Positions 1-13,500 of a stretch of 64,000 nucleotides of DNA are shown here, in pieces. The stretch covers positions 561,273 to 625,272 of the forward strand of contig NMRA01000051.1 of NCBI GenBank assembly GCA_002633005.1, written 5' to 3'. Position 1 is the first letter of the stretch, and each line of letters starts with the position of its first letter. The notes beneath the pieces are model-generated. The model had not been told where the DNA came from and made no database searches. It saw only the letters and a program-made list of their open reading frames with translations. The position numbers and the translations under genes were made by a program. This stretch comes from Phoronis australis (Eukaryota; Phoronida; Phoronidae).

Positions 1-354
1 CGGTATAAGCTAAGTTGGTAGTAACTTTGATTTAATTAATGACACAAAGTTCATTAATGTAAGTCTGGAAAATTAAATCTGATTACGAAAATTATTTATT
101 TATCGCTGGTTCCAAAACATTTGTGGTCATCTGAAAATGCAGTGATGTGTTTGCAATATTGTGCTTACAACTGCCTTGGCTACAACCACACTTAAGAAAT
201 TTGTTAAAATGGACACGTGAGTTTTTTCATAAAATGGGCTCCAGATGAAAACGTTCACTTCTAACCCTTGCGTACAAAAACAAAATTTGACATCAAAATT
301 ACAAAATCTACAGTGAACAAACTGAACAGTGAAGATCCATAGAAACATGATTAC

Positions 355-3300
355 CATCTGAAGGTGTTCTGCTTGGTTTCTCTTTCGCTATACTCATCTC
401 TGATTTGCTTCTTTTATTTTCTGGTTCTAACCTCGATCTGAAAAAAATGCCCCAAAGTAACTAGAATTTGCTACTTAAAAGTATACAACTCCTGAACTTT
501 TCCCAACTTTACTGACCAGTACATTACAGAAAACCTGGAACAGGATAAAAATTGCAAACCATCCATTTGCTTACCATATTATGACCTTCGCGGGCAAATA
601 TGGGACAAGCTGCAGACACCATTTCTACACAAAAGATTTGATAAATCCCAGAATTTATTTAGGCCAACGTACCAAAATGTCCAGGTTTGCGTTCCGTAGA
701 TGCAAGACACTTGCCAGTAAAGCAAGAGTGACCATGGACTTTGATTGATATCTCACAATCACTTGTGTGATCTTGTGTATTTTTGTGAATTTCTTGCCTC
801 CACACAAAGTAGCTCTGGATTAAGGTGCATGCTCTTACAAGCCAAACTTTGAATGAGTAAAAGCAAGGAACAAAATTTTGAGCATACCATTTGAGTGAAA
901 CTCGACTCAAAAGACATCCGTTATGTAAACATCAGTCTATCTTGACATAACTTCTAGCATTAACTATATGAAGAATATTAAAAATAGACAAAAGATACTC
1001 ATAAAACAATATGAATACAGAGGATTGTCACCTGTGTCTGAAAGTGAAATTTAGCTGCATGTGTCTCTGAACGAAACAGTTGACCAAAAATTTTTTAAAT
1101 GACTAGTGTGTTCAGGCACATTAGCCTATAAATGCTCATATATGGTAAGATATGCAAAATGGCATTCAGAGACAAGACAGTACAGATGGACAAAATGTTC
1201 TTATTGATACACGAACAGCAATGCATCTGTCTGACATATACCCATAATTCAATAAGTTTGTTACGTACATCCTTTTCCTGTCAACTGCTCTCTTCACCCT
1301 CACAACACGCTGTTCACTGTATATATGGTAAGATATGCAAAATGGCATTCAGAGACAAGACAGTACAGATGGACAAAATGTTCTTATTGATACACGAACA
1401 GCAATGCATCTGTCTGACATATACCCATAATTCAATAAGTTTGTTACGTACATCCTTTTCCTGTCAACTGCTCTCTTCACCCTCACAGCACGCTGTTCAC
1501 TGTATATCCTACATACTTCTGAAATATCAGAATGCCCAATGCGATTAGTTGGAATTAGGCCAACACTTTAAAAAAATTGAATTTTGTTTAAATTACTGTG
1601 CAAAGGTTTAGAACTGAATCAAAATTTTAAGGTTAAAAAAATGAATAAAAAATGCTTCAATTAGAAATTGAAACGCCAAGTTATGACATCACTGACTGTG
1701 ACTGGCATGTACTGCTGTTGGCTACTGAATTACTGCAAAATCCAGCTTTAAGTCTGATAGTTTGATTTTATCATTGATAGAGAAATGCTTACAAGACCAG
1801 TTCATACTTTAAGTAATAAAATTTGTAGCCGAGTAAAAAATTTAATCAAGAAGCATGTTTCACCTTAAAATTCTCACAGTAAAAACTGACTTATCTAAGA
1901 TGTCATAAAGGGAGACACAACCACAATTTTTAATTGCAGAAGGAAACGTCTGCATAAGCCTCTGAAATGGAATACTAATGGCGTTTTTTAGTTTGTATTT
2001 TTTTGGTCACAGGACTCCCCCGAAATCCACCTGTGGTAAATAATAACAGTTATTAAGTGGTTACCACTTAAAGAACCTGTGTATTAGTAACACACATCAT
2101 CCACTACTGACAATGCAGTAACATGCAAAACTCTATGTAAGTCCCCACTTAGTATTAGACATTGAAAAGCTAAAACAACACACACAAGTATGCTAAGCTA
2201 TAACACCTTTTAAATATTCATCCATCAGATGTAAAACCACCTCCCGGTGTTCTCGTTCTTGACTTCCAACATGTTGTTTATGAACTGGAAAGTATAAAAA
2301 CATGCATTTACTATTTTTAGATGAAAGATCTTCCAAAGGGCGAGCGCAGATGGATAGCTTCAAGCTCAGCTGGCTATCTCAACTGAAAGTTAACTGAGCT
2401 TGCAGCTCATATCAAGTCATGAAAAAAATGGAATGAACTAGCAGCTAGTTCATCCAATTTTAGTCACCTTGATATGAGCTGAGAGCTCAGCTAAAGTTCA
2501 GTTGAGGCAACTGGCCAAGCTTGTAACTCTCAGTCTGCACTGGTCTTAACATAACATGTTACACCAAATATATGATTCCTGAAAAGAACATTCTTTCACT
2601 TTCTCGAAGTTTTGAATATAATAAATTCACATTCAAGCAGCAAGTAGTGTTTTCCAATATAACCAATGCAAAAGAAAGCCAATAATTACCTGACTGAATA
2701 CTCAGCATATTTTTCATAAGATCGACACTAATTCTTTTTGTAAGTTTTGAAATAACACTTAATAAACTATAGATTTGCAGCATTGCAAAATTCATAATGC
2801 TGTGTACAAATATAGCATGAACACAACTAATCTATCTTAACCCGTCACACACCAAGCTGCAAGCAATTCTGAACGTTTAAGTTTGAAAATTTGCAAGCTC
2901 ATACTGACAGTTTTTCACTTCAGCAAAGAACAGTTATCTTGACAAATAAGACCCAGTATCTGACGAATATTAATCAAATGTATTGAAAAGTTCCTAGTGA
3001 CCAACGTTGAAGACAATACCTTCTTGTTTGAATGCATTCATCGCCTCTTGGCAAGTTCGGATGAACACTTGAGCATCGGCATCAATCTTGTCACGCTCAG
3101 TATCAGTCATGGTATCATTTACTGTTAACAGGTGACTAGAAAAGATGGACAGCACGGGTTTAACCCACGAACTGATTATATGGCAAGTCTCAACAACAAG
3201 AAATAAAAGCATTTTGACGACTATTTAGCCCATAATATGGTATCGCTGAAGAGAAGAAATTTTTATACAAATTCTTAATAACAAGAGCAATACGTAGCGT

Positions 3301-5413
3301 TGAAATGCTCCCATGACAAATGATGTGCTTTTGTGGGTGTTTTAAGTATCATGAAAATAGCCATTAGATGGCGTTGAATGTGTCAAACCCATCCGAATTG
3401 AGAAGGTGGCGCGCCTTCTCTGTAAAAATACACAACTATTTGCCAAATTTCATGAAAATAAGCCAAGGAACTCCTAACATACACAGGCAAACCTAAAAAA
3501 CAATTGACACTAGGGGGCACAGCTATAGTCCGATTGGTCTGAAAATCATTGTCATCTGTTGCCATCTCTACACGAGTCCATCTGCCAAATTTCACAAAGA
3601 TCCTTCAAAGAGTTAAGGAGATGCAGCCGTAGACCCAAGAAAGCAAAATTGCCCCTAGGGGGCACCATAATTCTCGAAAACATCCGGAAATGTGGGTGCA
3701 TAACAGTATGGAAACCGTACTTCACCTTAATTTGGTTCAAACTACACGTTTCAAAACAACCATTCACAAAATTTTGAATTTTTGTCAAAAGGAAGCTGTT
3801 GACCTTTTACAAATCACAAATTTTGAGATTTGTGATGCTGGACTATTGAATTGAGTTATCTCAACAGACTATCCCAGAGCACAGTGGAAACTTCATGGCA
3901 CGGTGATCACAAAGCATGTATAGAGTTATCGTCGTGGAATATATTACATCTCCATCTAATTTAAAGGTTTGAGTGAACTGTAGGTGGAACAGTTACTGTA
4001 AGTTCACAACAAAGTACTCTATCGCCACCTGGTGATAAGCCGTATAACTTTTATAAACTTGCTGTGCTCTATACTGTGTCAGAAAATGACTGTTATCACC
4101 TAAGACTTACCTGGATGCGCTGATGTAGGATTTCCTGTGCTCCAGGAGGAACTTTCTTAATTGTGACACATTCTTTACCTGTTGAATGAATTGAACATTT
4201 GATGATATGGCGAGATTATACTGTTTGTATGTTATTACGTTGAACTGTGGGCCAATGGCCCTTTGAGTTTTGAAGTAAATGTTTTGTAGTTATTGTTGAA
4301 TGGCCTTAAATAACACTGACAGATCGTTTAATTTCATGATTATTATTATTACTAAGCAACAAAATGCTATGCTCCCTGGCCCCTCCTCCTAAATCCACTT
4401 ATGATCAATTGCAAACCATGTCTGATCACCCAAATGGCTGTTGCAATATAGTTTTATTGCTGTTTCTGGCATAACTGCTAAAGGTCAAATGACAAAATGT
4501 TAAGTGCCACTGCTGAGACTGAAAATCGGCATCTCAACCATTAAGCACAGTTACCGGTAATTGGATTGGAAAGGAAAGAGAACATAGTTTACTCAAACCA
4601 GGGAATATGTTAGGAAACAGAAAATTTTCAAATAGCTTTTATAGCAAGTGAATATCCCAAATTGAACAAAAATATCTCCAGATAAGGTAACAATCTCCAT
4701 TTAAGAATATCTTGTATACAAAAATTGGATGTTTTTACACTATTTAAGTTTTGTAGATTAGCAAAATACGATGCCGGTGAAAACGAAAACAAAACCTCGT
4801 TTATGATCCTGAGGAAGTTGTAAAAGTGTTTGCATGCATACGACCGTTGAGAACGAATGCACCGAGTCCGAGTCGCTATACACTGGCTCTGTGACGACAG
4901 CAATGGAAGTTAAAATTCCAGTACTGGACAGCTAGTTAAGATCAATGTAGCCTGTTCTAGATGTCCAGCACCAGATGCTTAGCCACGAGCGCCGGATGCA
5001 CTACCCATCCGGCGTTACAGCACGGCTAGTAATGTAAGTTCAAGTCCGGATGCCAAGCCACGCGCATCTGATGCACTTTCCTTCTGCTCTTCTGGTATCA
5101 GACAGCTAGTCACAGCTTTAAATCACTCATGATAAGTAATAAAGTAAGTTCATTGACGCAATGTGAGTTTACATTAATACCTTGACTTTGGACGGTCAAA
5201 GCTAGTTGGCTGCTGGACAAAGTTAACAGAAATGTTCGCACACTTTACTGTACTCATCTTGCTCACCAATTCGTGCGCTTTAGAAGAAAAGTCACTTTTC
5301 TGATGATGCGTCTTCTTCAATATGTCCGTGGGTTTGTCTTTTGAAAGTCCCTGTGCTTTGTGCCTAGCCTTTAGGGCCTTTACTGTGGCTTTAAAAAGAG
5401 GAGTAACTTCCAT
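355..5413 (-). CDS. STX18: Syntaxin-18 (ER Qa-SNARE), 5' part; gene continues past left edge
   Basis: STX18 is the ER-resident syntaxin used in Golgi-to-ER retrograde fusion. Six coding exons join in frame on the minus strand: 5413-5267 (ATG at 5413), 4178-4111, 3135-3020, 2284-2207, 1518-1452 and 437-355, giving about 186 residues. All junctions are GT-AG with matching phases. Recognisable syntaxin-18 stretches are DFSSKAHEL, LRKFLLEHRKSYIS, MTDTERDKIDADAQVF, IYSEQRAVRVKRAVDRKR and SRLEPEN, in the same order and with nearly the same spacing as in vertebrate STX18 (about 335 aa). This covers the N-terminal regulatory part only. The SNARE helix and C-terminal membrane anchor must lie to the left of the window. 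The gene is divergent from TM2D2. An additional copy of the fifth exon lies at 1316-1269. Confidence 0.93.
1138..1507. repeat. 183-bp tandem duplication containing an STX18 exon
   Basis: Two nearly identical 183-bp units (1138-1320 and 1321-1503, with similarity running to 1507). I see one base difference, at about 1308 versus 1491. The right-hand unit holds the genuine STX18 exon 1518-1452 except for its first bases and acceptor. The left-hand unit holds a second copy of the exon body with an intact GTACGT donor but no copy of the original acceptor. Confidence 0.95.
2343..2543. repeat. Foldback (inverted-repeat) element in an STX18 intron
   Basis: The left part (2343-2420) and the right part (2465-2543) are imperfect reverse complements. 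Matched words include CAGCTCATATCAAG against CTTGATATGAGCTG and CAACTGAA against TTCAGTTG. Structure and size resemble a non-autonomous MITE/foldback element. I see no coding capacity. Confidence 0.7.
3380..3790. repeat. Dispersed repeat, CACTAGGGGGC family (copy 1)
   Basis: Contains the family words CACTAGGGGGCAC, a following TAGTCCGAT-type segment, and CCAAATTTCATGAAAAT or close variants. The same words recur at about 21.87-22.04, 31.6-32.6, 58.5-59.3 and 59.6-59.8 kb. It lies in an STX18 intron. No protein is recognisable. Confidence 0.65.
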
Positions 5414-5748
5414 AATTTCTATGCCCTTTGTTTGAAAGGTTTTTGATAAACAAAATCGTTCTGCAGCAGTGCGTAACTGCCACGCAAGTAGTTATCAGTT
5501 ATCTTGACTCAATTTACAATTCACCACTTCCGCTTTGCCTCGAGTAAGCTTGAGGTGTAAATTAATGAACAATCTGTTTCGAAATCAGAAACGATTTTTG
5601 AGTATTCAGACAACAAAAACAATAAAAAGCAATACAAATCTCTATGAAATAGACACTTAAATGCGCAAGACTGAAAAACATGTTTATGTTATGTTTTTCA
5701 TCAAAAACAATAAACTGAGCACTTTCACGACAAGTATACTGGAAAGAA
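5414..5748. promoter_or_regulatory. Divergent promoter region between STX18 and TM2D2
   Basis: Only 335 bp separate the start codons of two divergent genes, so both 5' UTRs and both core promoters must fit here unless further upstream non-coding exons exist. I see no clear TATA box placed for either gene. The assignment rests on geometry alone. Confidence 0.6.
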
Positions 5749-8700
5749 ATGGTGTCTTCCGGTTTGGTCGCATCTTTTGTCGTTTTTATCATTTGTCTTC
5801 AAGTGACTCTGTTTACTCGGTTATTTACCAATGCATCTGAAGTCAGTTGTGTTAACGGCACATGCAATCCTACGTTCGACCCGTTATCACCTCTAATAAA
5901 GTGCGATTATGTGTAAGTGGTACTGTAAATAACACTGTGGTAAATTATTGCTTCGGTTTCGCCAGATCAGATGATTCAGATGTTCGTGGCCCTGCCTGGT
6001 TTTGTCAAAAACTCAATATTTTTTCCATTCCTCACTCCTGGTGTATTCAGTTGCTGTACACCTACACGAAGTTGGTTGTGCTTTGACCACGAATTTCTTG
6101 CGAACTCGGTGGAGCAGAACACCGTAAATGGTATTGGGAGAAAGAACAATTCCTCATGGTTTGTTGAACATCTGTTTTGTGTAAATTTATGGAGTTTTAT
6201 GTTTGCTATGGATGGCTGAAGTGGAATGTCTAGTCCGGAGTGTCATACCTTGTAGTATTATAAAAAATGACTGTATTGGGGACCATCAGAAGCTGAGGAC
6301 GCCTGCGAATGGTGCATACTCCTGTTTCTTGGATTTTGTTAACCCACCTAAGATTGATACCTGGGAATACAAAATAGCCACTCAATGAAAATACTCTCCT
6401 GAAATTATGCTCGAGTTGAGGAGGGAAAAGCCTTCTCTAGAAAAGGGAAAACATCCCCATTTCACTACCAGCATTGGTGGATGTACTCCCCAAACAGAAA
6501 GAGTGAGATATGTGCACCTGCCATCAAGGCAATGGACATACCTAACTAGCTGGGCAATTGAGTGTGTATATTCTACTGACTGACCCATCATAAACCTATG
6601 AACTAGCTATTTTACTCGAAAAGACACAACTTTTTTACTCTGCAATTGGGGTGATTTTCGACATGATTTTTTTTAATACATGTCCATAAATCATGCTAAA
6701 CTATACCTTACTTTGCGACTTTTTCTTTGGACGTTTTTAGCACGTGTGTGGAAAAGCTGCACTGCATGAATTTTATTTACACATTTTGAGATCTTCTTAA
6801 ATTTGACAATTTCTAGAAATCAGTCTCAAATCATTTTCTAACTTTTCATTAAGTCCTGCTTCTTCCATCTCAGTTTAATTACAAACAACAGGGGGAGCTG
6901 TGGCTAGCAGATTAAGTAGCCCCTTTAATACATTCATCTTAACAGAAACTAAATAAATTACGTTGTCCAGATAAGTGGAGCACAACTTACCAATTGTTTA
7001 CAGATTTCTGATGCCAAATACATGTACCACAGATGATAAGGTGCACACATCATGCCCTGAAAATTGTTGACATCATTCATGGATTTCTCACCAGAGTTAG
7101 TTATACACCACTGTTAACTCTACCTAAGGGAGAACTCTCACGCGTCAACAACAACTCTGATTTTTGGAAAATTCCCCAAGTGTGTTTTGTCACAATTATG
7201 CAAATTGTGTCAGTCAACTGGCAAAAATAAGTTGTGTGGATCACCAACAGCAGGCAGCAGGCAATTTTTTTTGCACTTGACAAATACTTCAGAAGCATTT
7301 TCAGTTTTAGACAATTAATAATAAATATATTCTAAAATATCCATATCACTTCTATTTTCAAGGACTTACTTAATGCATGCTCATCACTTTACAACTGCTG
7401 TTTCTAGGACCTGTATTATTGTTGTTAATAAGATTAGAAAAATTTACTTTCAAGAAAGTATTTCTATTATGAAATTTGACAAATATTAGTGAAGCATTTA
7501 CAAAACCATAAAGTAATAATGGACCCAACTCATTACAATAGTTTGATTGACTGCAGCCCACAGTTTTGGTCACCTACGATGAATATTGCCTTTTACTCAG
7601 TGTTAGTTCTTCCGGCTACGTTAATTCAACTGAAATGTTGTACATTTCAAAACATAAAATATGTTTTTGGAAAACTGTAATCTGGCTGCAGTATCTGAAT
7701 GCATCATTTCAGGCACGAAGACTTCCTTGACTGCGACCCGCCAGTAAAATTAAATGGTAATGAAACAGCGAAAAAAGAGCTTGGATATGGTTGTGTGAAG
7801 GTAATATAAAGTTTATCATTCTGTTGTCACCTCCATGCTGCAACACAAAATGGGGCATCATGCTGTTGTCACCTCCATGCTGCAACACAAAATGGGGCAT
7901 AACTGCCTTTTGTTGCCTCATATTTTGTGCCTTATGTTAAAATGTCACCAATTTCGGACACAATATGGCAGACAAGATAATTTTTGTCATCTTGTTAATA
8001 GAAAATATTAAGTAGTACCCGATGAATGCTTTGTCAACAATATTGAAAGCTTTTACTGACCAACACATTTTCCAGGCTTTAAATCGAGGAAAATTGATGC
8101 AACTTTTTCCTATAGTCGTGCATGAAGAAAACGCCCTTTAGTTGGTACTTACATAAGAACATGATGAACTTGACTTTAAATTATCGTAGGACAACTTCCA
8201 ACCGTCACCATATTCCAATGTAATATTTTACATCTGTATGTTATATTGGAAAATTGTTTGTAAAAGCTTAGTAAAATACTTTCCCATATACGGATACATT
8301 GTTTTTTGATATATACCATCATTTCATCATTAAAGTATTTCTTTGCTGTCATCTTACACACTCTTCTCTCTTGTGGGAGGTAGGCTGACGTTGTATTATC
8401 TTGGACATTGTGAAAATTGCTCCTAGTTTTGCTGTTTTGTGTTCATATTATGCACTTTTTGTGCTCTATTGTCAGGTTACAAATAAAATGTTTTGAGATA
8501 TACTTGTGATTTGTACTCAGTCATGTACAGATCTTTTACTTCTATTTATTTTCTAGTTTGGTGGGGAAAGGTACGAGGAAGTTGAGCAGACAGCAGTGTG
8601 GTGTAAGGTGTTAGATGGGATTGAGTGTTTTGGTGAACGGCGATTTCTGAAAGACGGTGTTCCCTGTATCAAGTAAGTCAATTGGCGCAGCCTGCATGCG

Positions 8701-10560
8701 AAATGTGTGTGTTATTAATACATTTTTGTGCAGGATGGAACGTATTCACACAATTAACGTTAGTGTTTGAGAAATATGTTTGGTTTGCATCATAAAGGCA
8801 TTCATTACAGTATATATATATATAGTTTTAAACAACTCTTGCCTTCCCAGAAGTACAAGCATCTAGGATTAGGAAAATTAGTGGAGTCTACACTGTCAGA
8901 CATTTTTTACTGCATTCTAATGATATTCTGAATTGAAAATCTGCATCTGCCATTCCATCTTTACTGCAAATTATTGGGAGGGAGGCCCATGCCCTTGACC
9001 TCCTGAAGGTTGTGCTGCAATATGGAAGGACGGATGTTACAACAGACTGTTGGTCTTGAACCCTATAAGGCTGTCGAGAATTTTTAAATGGTTCAAACAA
9101 ATTCCGTGAAGTTACTATTTAAAGTCTTCTAAAAAGTTTTGTATGGTGAGGGCAAATGACGCTGAAGGAAACAACACCAGTTTTAAAAAATAAAATGTAT
9201 TGTATCTTTTTTGATAGATAGCCAATTGAAAAGTGTAAATAGGGGTGCATTACCTAATGATCAGTGAAACGTAGTGAAACTTTGGTTTTTTAGAGGGCTA
9301 ACTCCCCACTGTTTTAGATGGCATCCTTAAAATTTGAAATATCTGCATTGTATTGGACATGACTTTTTGAACTTTCTCCTAATAATGTGCCTGTTTAGTA
9401 CATAGAATTTATTATGAGCACTTTTTGTGCTTTAGGTACACAGGACATTATTTTGTCAGTACCCTCATTTATTCTGTGCTGCTTGGATTCTTGGGATTGG
9501 ACAGATTCTGCCTCGGCCACACTGGTAAGAGCACTTAAACCTTTTACCCTTGACCTGTTGCTGTATTTTTGTCAGTAAACGGAATTTAACACAGACTAGA
9601 ATTTATTTCCAAAACCACACATTGAATCAGTTACGTGGCCTGACGTATTTGTCATTTTTGACTGGTCACAACCTTAAAGCTCCAATTGCTGACATCAAAT
9701 CATGTCAGAGCCCTTCAAATTTTTCTTGTAACACTGGTGACATTTATACCCAGTCACAAGTTTACGGCCCAAAAACTTGAAGCTAGCTGCAGAGGCTTCA
9801 GATAACTGTACTCAATCCATAGTATAAACATGTTAACTTAAGTATGCTACCTCTGCGTCTTAAAAACCTTGGAAAGTCCTAGACTAAAACGTTTCCATAC
9901 CAAGATAGAGGTCTTTGAAAACAGTACTAAGCTTGACTTCAGTGTACTTTTGCCTGGGCTATGTTTCTTGAAAAGTCTATTGACTTTTGGCTTTTGACTT
10001 TTATCTGGAAATTAGTCTACGATTGGCCAAGCCTGTTTCATGAAAAGGTGCTATGACTGAAAGTCAGATAATCTGTCAACAACTCGGAAGTCAAACGATG
10101 TATTAAATCCATAGTCTGCTCAACCAGACAGAAGACGAAACGTTTCGAGACCTAAAATCAACTTTTGGCTATTGCTAGTCAGATTTATGTCGTTTGGCTA
10201 TCAAGGAAAAATACTAAAGCCTATAATTCTTCGAGAAACAGTGGTGTTAGAGAAGAAATATCCCTTAGTTACCATCTGTATCCAGCCTGAGATGACAGAA
10301 AACATGTGTGTTTACCAGCATGGCAGCATAGGGGTTTAGTGTGATCTGTACGCATGCATTTCAACAAGTGGGGCTGTTTCACTTGCACCATCGAGTGGAT
10401 TTCGAGCTCCTCATTTTCACTAATTCTACTTTCAGGTACCGCAGTCGGCAAGTTGTTGACTCTCGGAGGTGTTGGCATATGGTGGATTGTGGATGTCATT
10501 CTCCTAGTAACTGGAGGTCTGATGCCAGCAGATGGCAGTAACTGGGTGCCATATTATTGA
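5749..10560 (+). CDS. TM2D2: TM2 domain-containing protein 2, complete
   Basis: Five coding exons join in frame: 5749-5912, 7713-7800, 8557-8672, 9436-9524 and 10436-10560 (TGA at 10558), encoding 193 aa. Exon 1 gives an N-terminal signal peptide ([18 protein letters not shown]). Exons 2 and 3 give the Cys-rich lumenal part with [18 protein letters not shown] and GVPCIK. Exons 4 and 5 give the TM2 domain: [17 protein letters not shown] (first helix), the conserved turn [19 protein letters not shown], and a second helix [14 protein letters not shown], ending GSNWVPYY. The DRF motif and the last residues are diagnostic of TM2D2 rather than TM2D1 or TM2D3. The family has been linked to Notch signalling through Drosophila almondex and its relatives. 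Vertebrate TM2D2 is slightly longer, mainly at the variable N-terminus. The start is supported by the signal peptide and an excellent GTAAGT donor. Confidence 0.95.
7817..7900. repeat. 42-bp tandem duplication in TM2D2 intron 2
   Basis: Two copies of a unit beginning near CTGTTGTCACCTCC (7821 and 7863) and containing CAACACAAAATGGGG lie head to tail just downstream of exon 2. Confidence 0.85.
7937..8070. repeat. Copy of the TCTCACC/CACAATATGG dispersed repeat
   Basis: The segment CACCAATTTCGGACACAA followed by TATGGCAGACA matches the ends of related elements at 21328-21582 and 34920-35160. It is probably a decayed MITE-like insertion in TM2D2 intron 2. Confidence 0.5.
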
Positions 10561-13500
10561 CTGTCTTGCTTGTTGGAGGCAGTGAGGAGTGGTTGGAGAC
10601 ATGAAAGCACATGTTCCAGGGATAATCGCCATTACTGAGATGTGTGGTTGGACACAGTGAAGTACGCAACTTAGTGCGTACATTCAGATATGAGCAAAAA
10701 GTGCGACTGCATGGGCAATGCTGGGTGATGCTGCGGTGTTGGAAGTTCTGTTGGCATCTGGTTTGAACCATCTTGCTCAGAAAGTGAAATTGAGGAAAAT
10801 CAAGATTTTCAGATCTTGAAAATTGTTTCACTGCTCTTCTGAACTTCAAATTATTGTTTTCTGTTCACTTAATATTGGTTTACGCATTTCATGTCACTTG
10901 TAACATGTGGTGTGAATTACAGCAAAAACATGTCAGTTGGCTGCCATATGACCCACCTTCAGTTCCTAACTTGATTATAGTTACTTAACTGGTCTCAAGT
11001 TGTTCTAAACTCACATTTAGATTACTAGGCATTGAGAAATTTCTTATTGCTCTAGACCAGGACAATAAGTTGGCATCTCCAAATTTACATTGCGTGCGAT
11101 ACTGGAAGGAGGAGGGCCAGAGACTATCCTGGTGCCTACCCTCTGACGTCACCACAGAAACAGAAACAGAAACAGTTGGCTTGGCCCAAGCATGGCCTCA
11201 AGCAATAAAAAAATAATTTGTATAAATTCTCCAAGCTCAAAAATCAATTGGATTTTAGTGAGAAACAATTTGAGGCCACTTTTAAGTACGGTGAAGCGGT
11301 CTTAATGGTTATTTTTGACAATAGATGGATTATAATACTCACTTGTGGCTTATATGTACCGAGTCCCCAAAGGAGTATTTATAAACTTTTCCTATTAGCA
11401 ATGTGTAATATTTGAAAATCTATTTTTAATTTAGATTTAGCTAAAGTAAAAGTTCGTGATATAACCTTGCGTTGCTGAATTTTTTTGTTTCTGTGCACTG
11501 GCTGCACTGATGTGTTGCAGTACTGTCTGGGCAGGCGGTAATTCTACATTGCATAGGTCTAGATACAGGCTGGTAGACAAGAGCTTGGTGCTCTTTTTGC
11601 TACTTCACCTGCCAAATGTTCACAAGACTCTTATAAATCTCCATTGACAGGAACCTTAACTTCAGGCATTGATGTATGCACCAGTCACAATAGTGATGGT
11701 CCTGACATTGTGTTTAGTTTGCAAATACTTCACATGTTCGAGAGAATCATCGAAGGTAGCAACGGTGATGGTCTTAACTTTCTTTTGTGCAGAAAACCTT
11801 GTTGTACACAGAAGGGGTTGGATTTCTCATTATTCTTAACAGTGTTTCAAGTGCAAACTGGGCAGCATTCCATTGACTACTCATCAAGTTTCTTTCCAGA
11901 AAAGCAAGATCCTTAAGACCATGCAAAATCACATGCCGAGTGAAAAACAAGTATTTTGCAAGTATGCTCAAACCTTAATGACGTAACCTAGCAAAATGGT
12001 CACCACTGAAGTGATTGCTTCATGGAATATTGAATTACGAGAAAAAAATTCACAAATTATGTGATAAAATTCACAGTTTCCATTACTCACAAGTGCAAGC
12101 TAATGTCATAGGAATGTAGCCCCAGTCACTCTTGTCAGCCATGTCCAAGCTGTCATGGGAAGGCAGCCACAGTCACTCTGGTCAGCCCTGTCCAAACTAA
12201 TGTCATGGGAACATAGCCACAGTCACTCTGGTCAGCCCTGTCCAAACTAATGTCATGGGAACATAGCCACAGTCACTCTGGTCAGCCATGTCCTAACTAA
12301 TGCCATGGGAACGCAGCCACAGTCACTCTGGTCAGCCATGTCCAAGTGTTGCCATGACTGCACTTTTCATTCAGCATCATATATCATGATTTGTATATAC
12401 TCATTCATTTGTCATCCCCTTGTCATCTTAATTTATTATTATTTTCCATTTACATCCTTTGACTACGCTGTAAATAAGATTCGACTTAGAATGTGTATCT
12501 GTATGATTTTGCTCAGGAAATAAAAATATTAAATTTCTGTATTTTTGTTGCATAATACATGAAAAGAAACAATGCCATCAGTTGAAACAGAAAAGAACTT
12601 TTTTTGTTTGACATTTATTTTACTTTGTTTGAAAATACATAAGCTTGAGCACCGTTTTTCTTAATGGAATGATTGTTTGCACACTGGGTCTTCTAGCAAC
12701 TTATAGGCAACATGGCACAAGTCGAGTAGTCTATGTAAACATGCAGAACAAGTTTTAACATATTTCATTCATCAACCTGTCTATAGTCCAGTGAACCAGT
12801 GATATTGTTCAATACAATTACTATTAAAACTTATTAACAGTATTTCTCCAAGTCAATGGCCATCCTTGAAATTTCCAAATTTTATCATTTAAATACACAT
12901 GCTTAGTTGCCCACAATGTTTATATACCCCAAAAGGTACTTAAAGTGTGATGTCACTGGACGCTGAGGGTAGTCTTGGAGATTCCACCAACTTGGTACTT
13001 ATTCTTGACATGTCTCTATTGGAAAAAGCTCTGAGTTGTAACAGTATGATTGATAAAACTCTAAGAAAACGCGTGGTTTGTACGCTATAATCAGTATGGT
13101 TCCCTGATGCTTTGACATGAGCTTCGCCTTTCGTTGAACTTAACTGTTTTGAATAAATGTGTTCAGTAAGTGTAAGTGAACAGGCCTCCGCCATATTGTT
13201 CATCTTCGATTGGAGTGTCACACAAGCACTTTCTGTCCCTATTCAAGTGCTGTGGTATGTTAACCTTACAATGTTTTAAAGAACCTCAGTCCATTAATTT
13301 AGTACAAATCATTGGTATTTTTAACTCCATGATATTTAACAGACAACTGTTTTTGTTTCTTCCACATAACTCTCGCACAGATGAATTTCACATCCCTAAC
13401 TCAAAACAAACTATCTGGCTTTGACACATCAATTTGCACATTTCCTTTGGTCGCCATTACATGCTCAAACATGAGCATACGTCATAACTCATAAATCCGC

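Noticed and set aside
1132-1548. 138-residue plus-strand open frame with an internal 61-residue repeat
   Set aside because: It is the antisense shadow of the 183-bp tandem duplication (183 = 3 x 61) carrying the STX18 exon.
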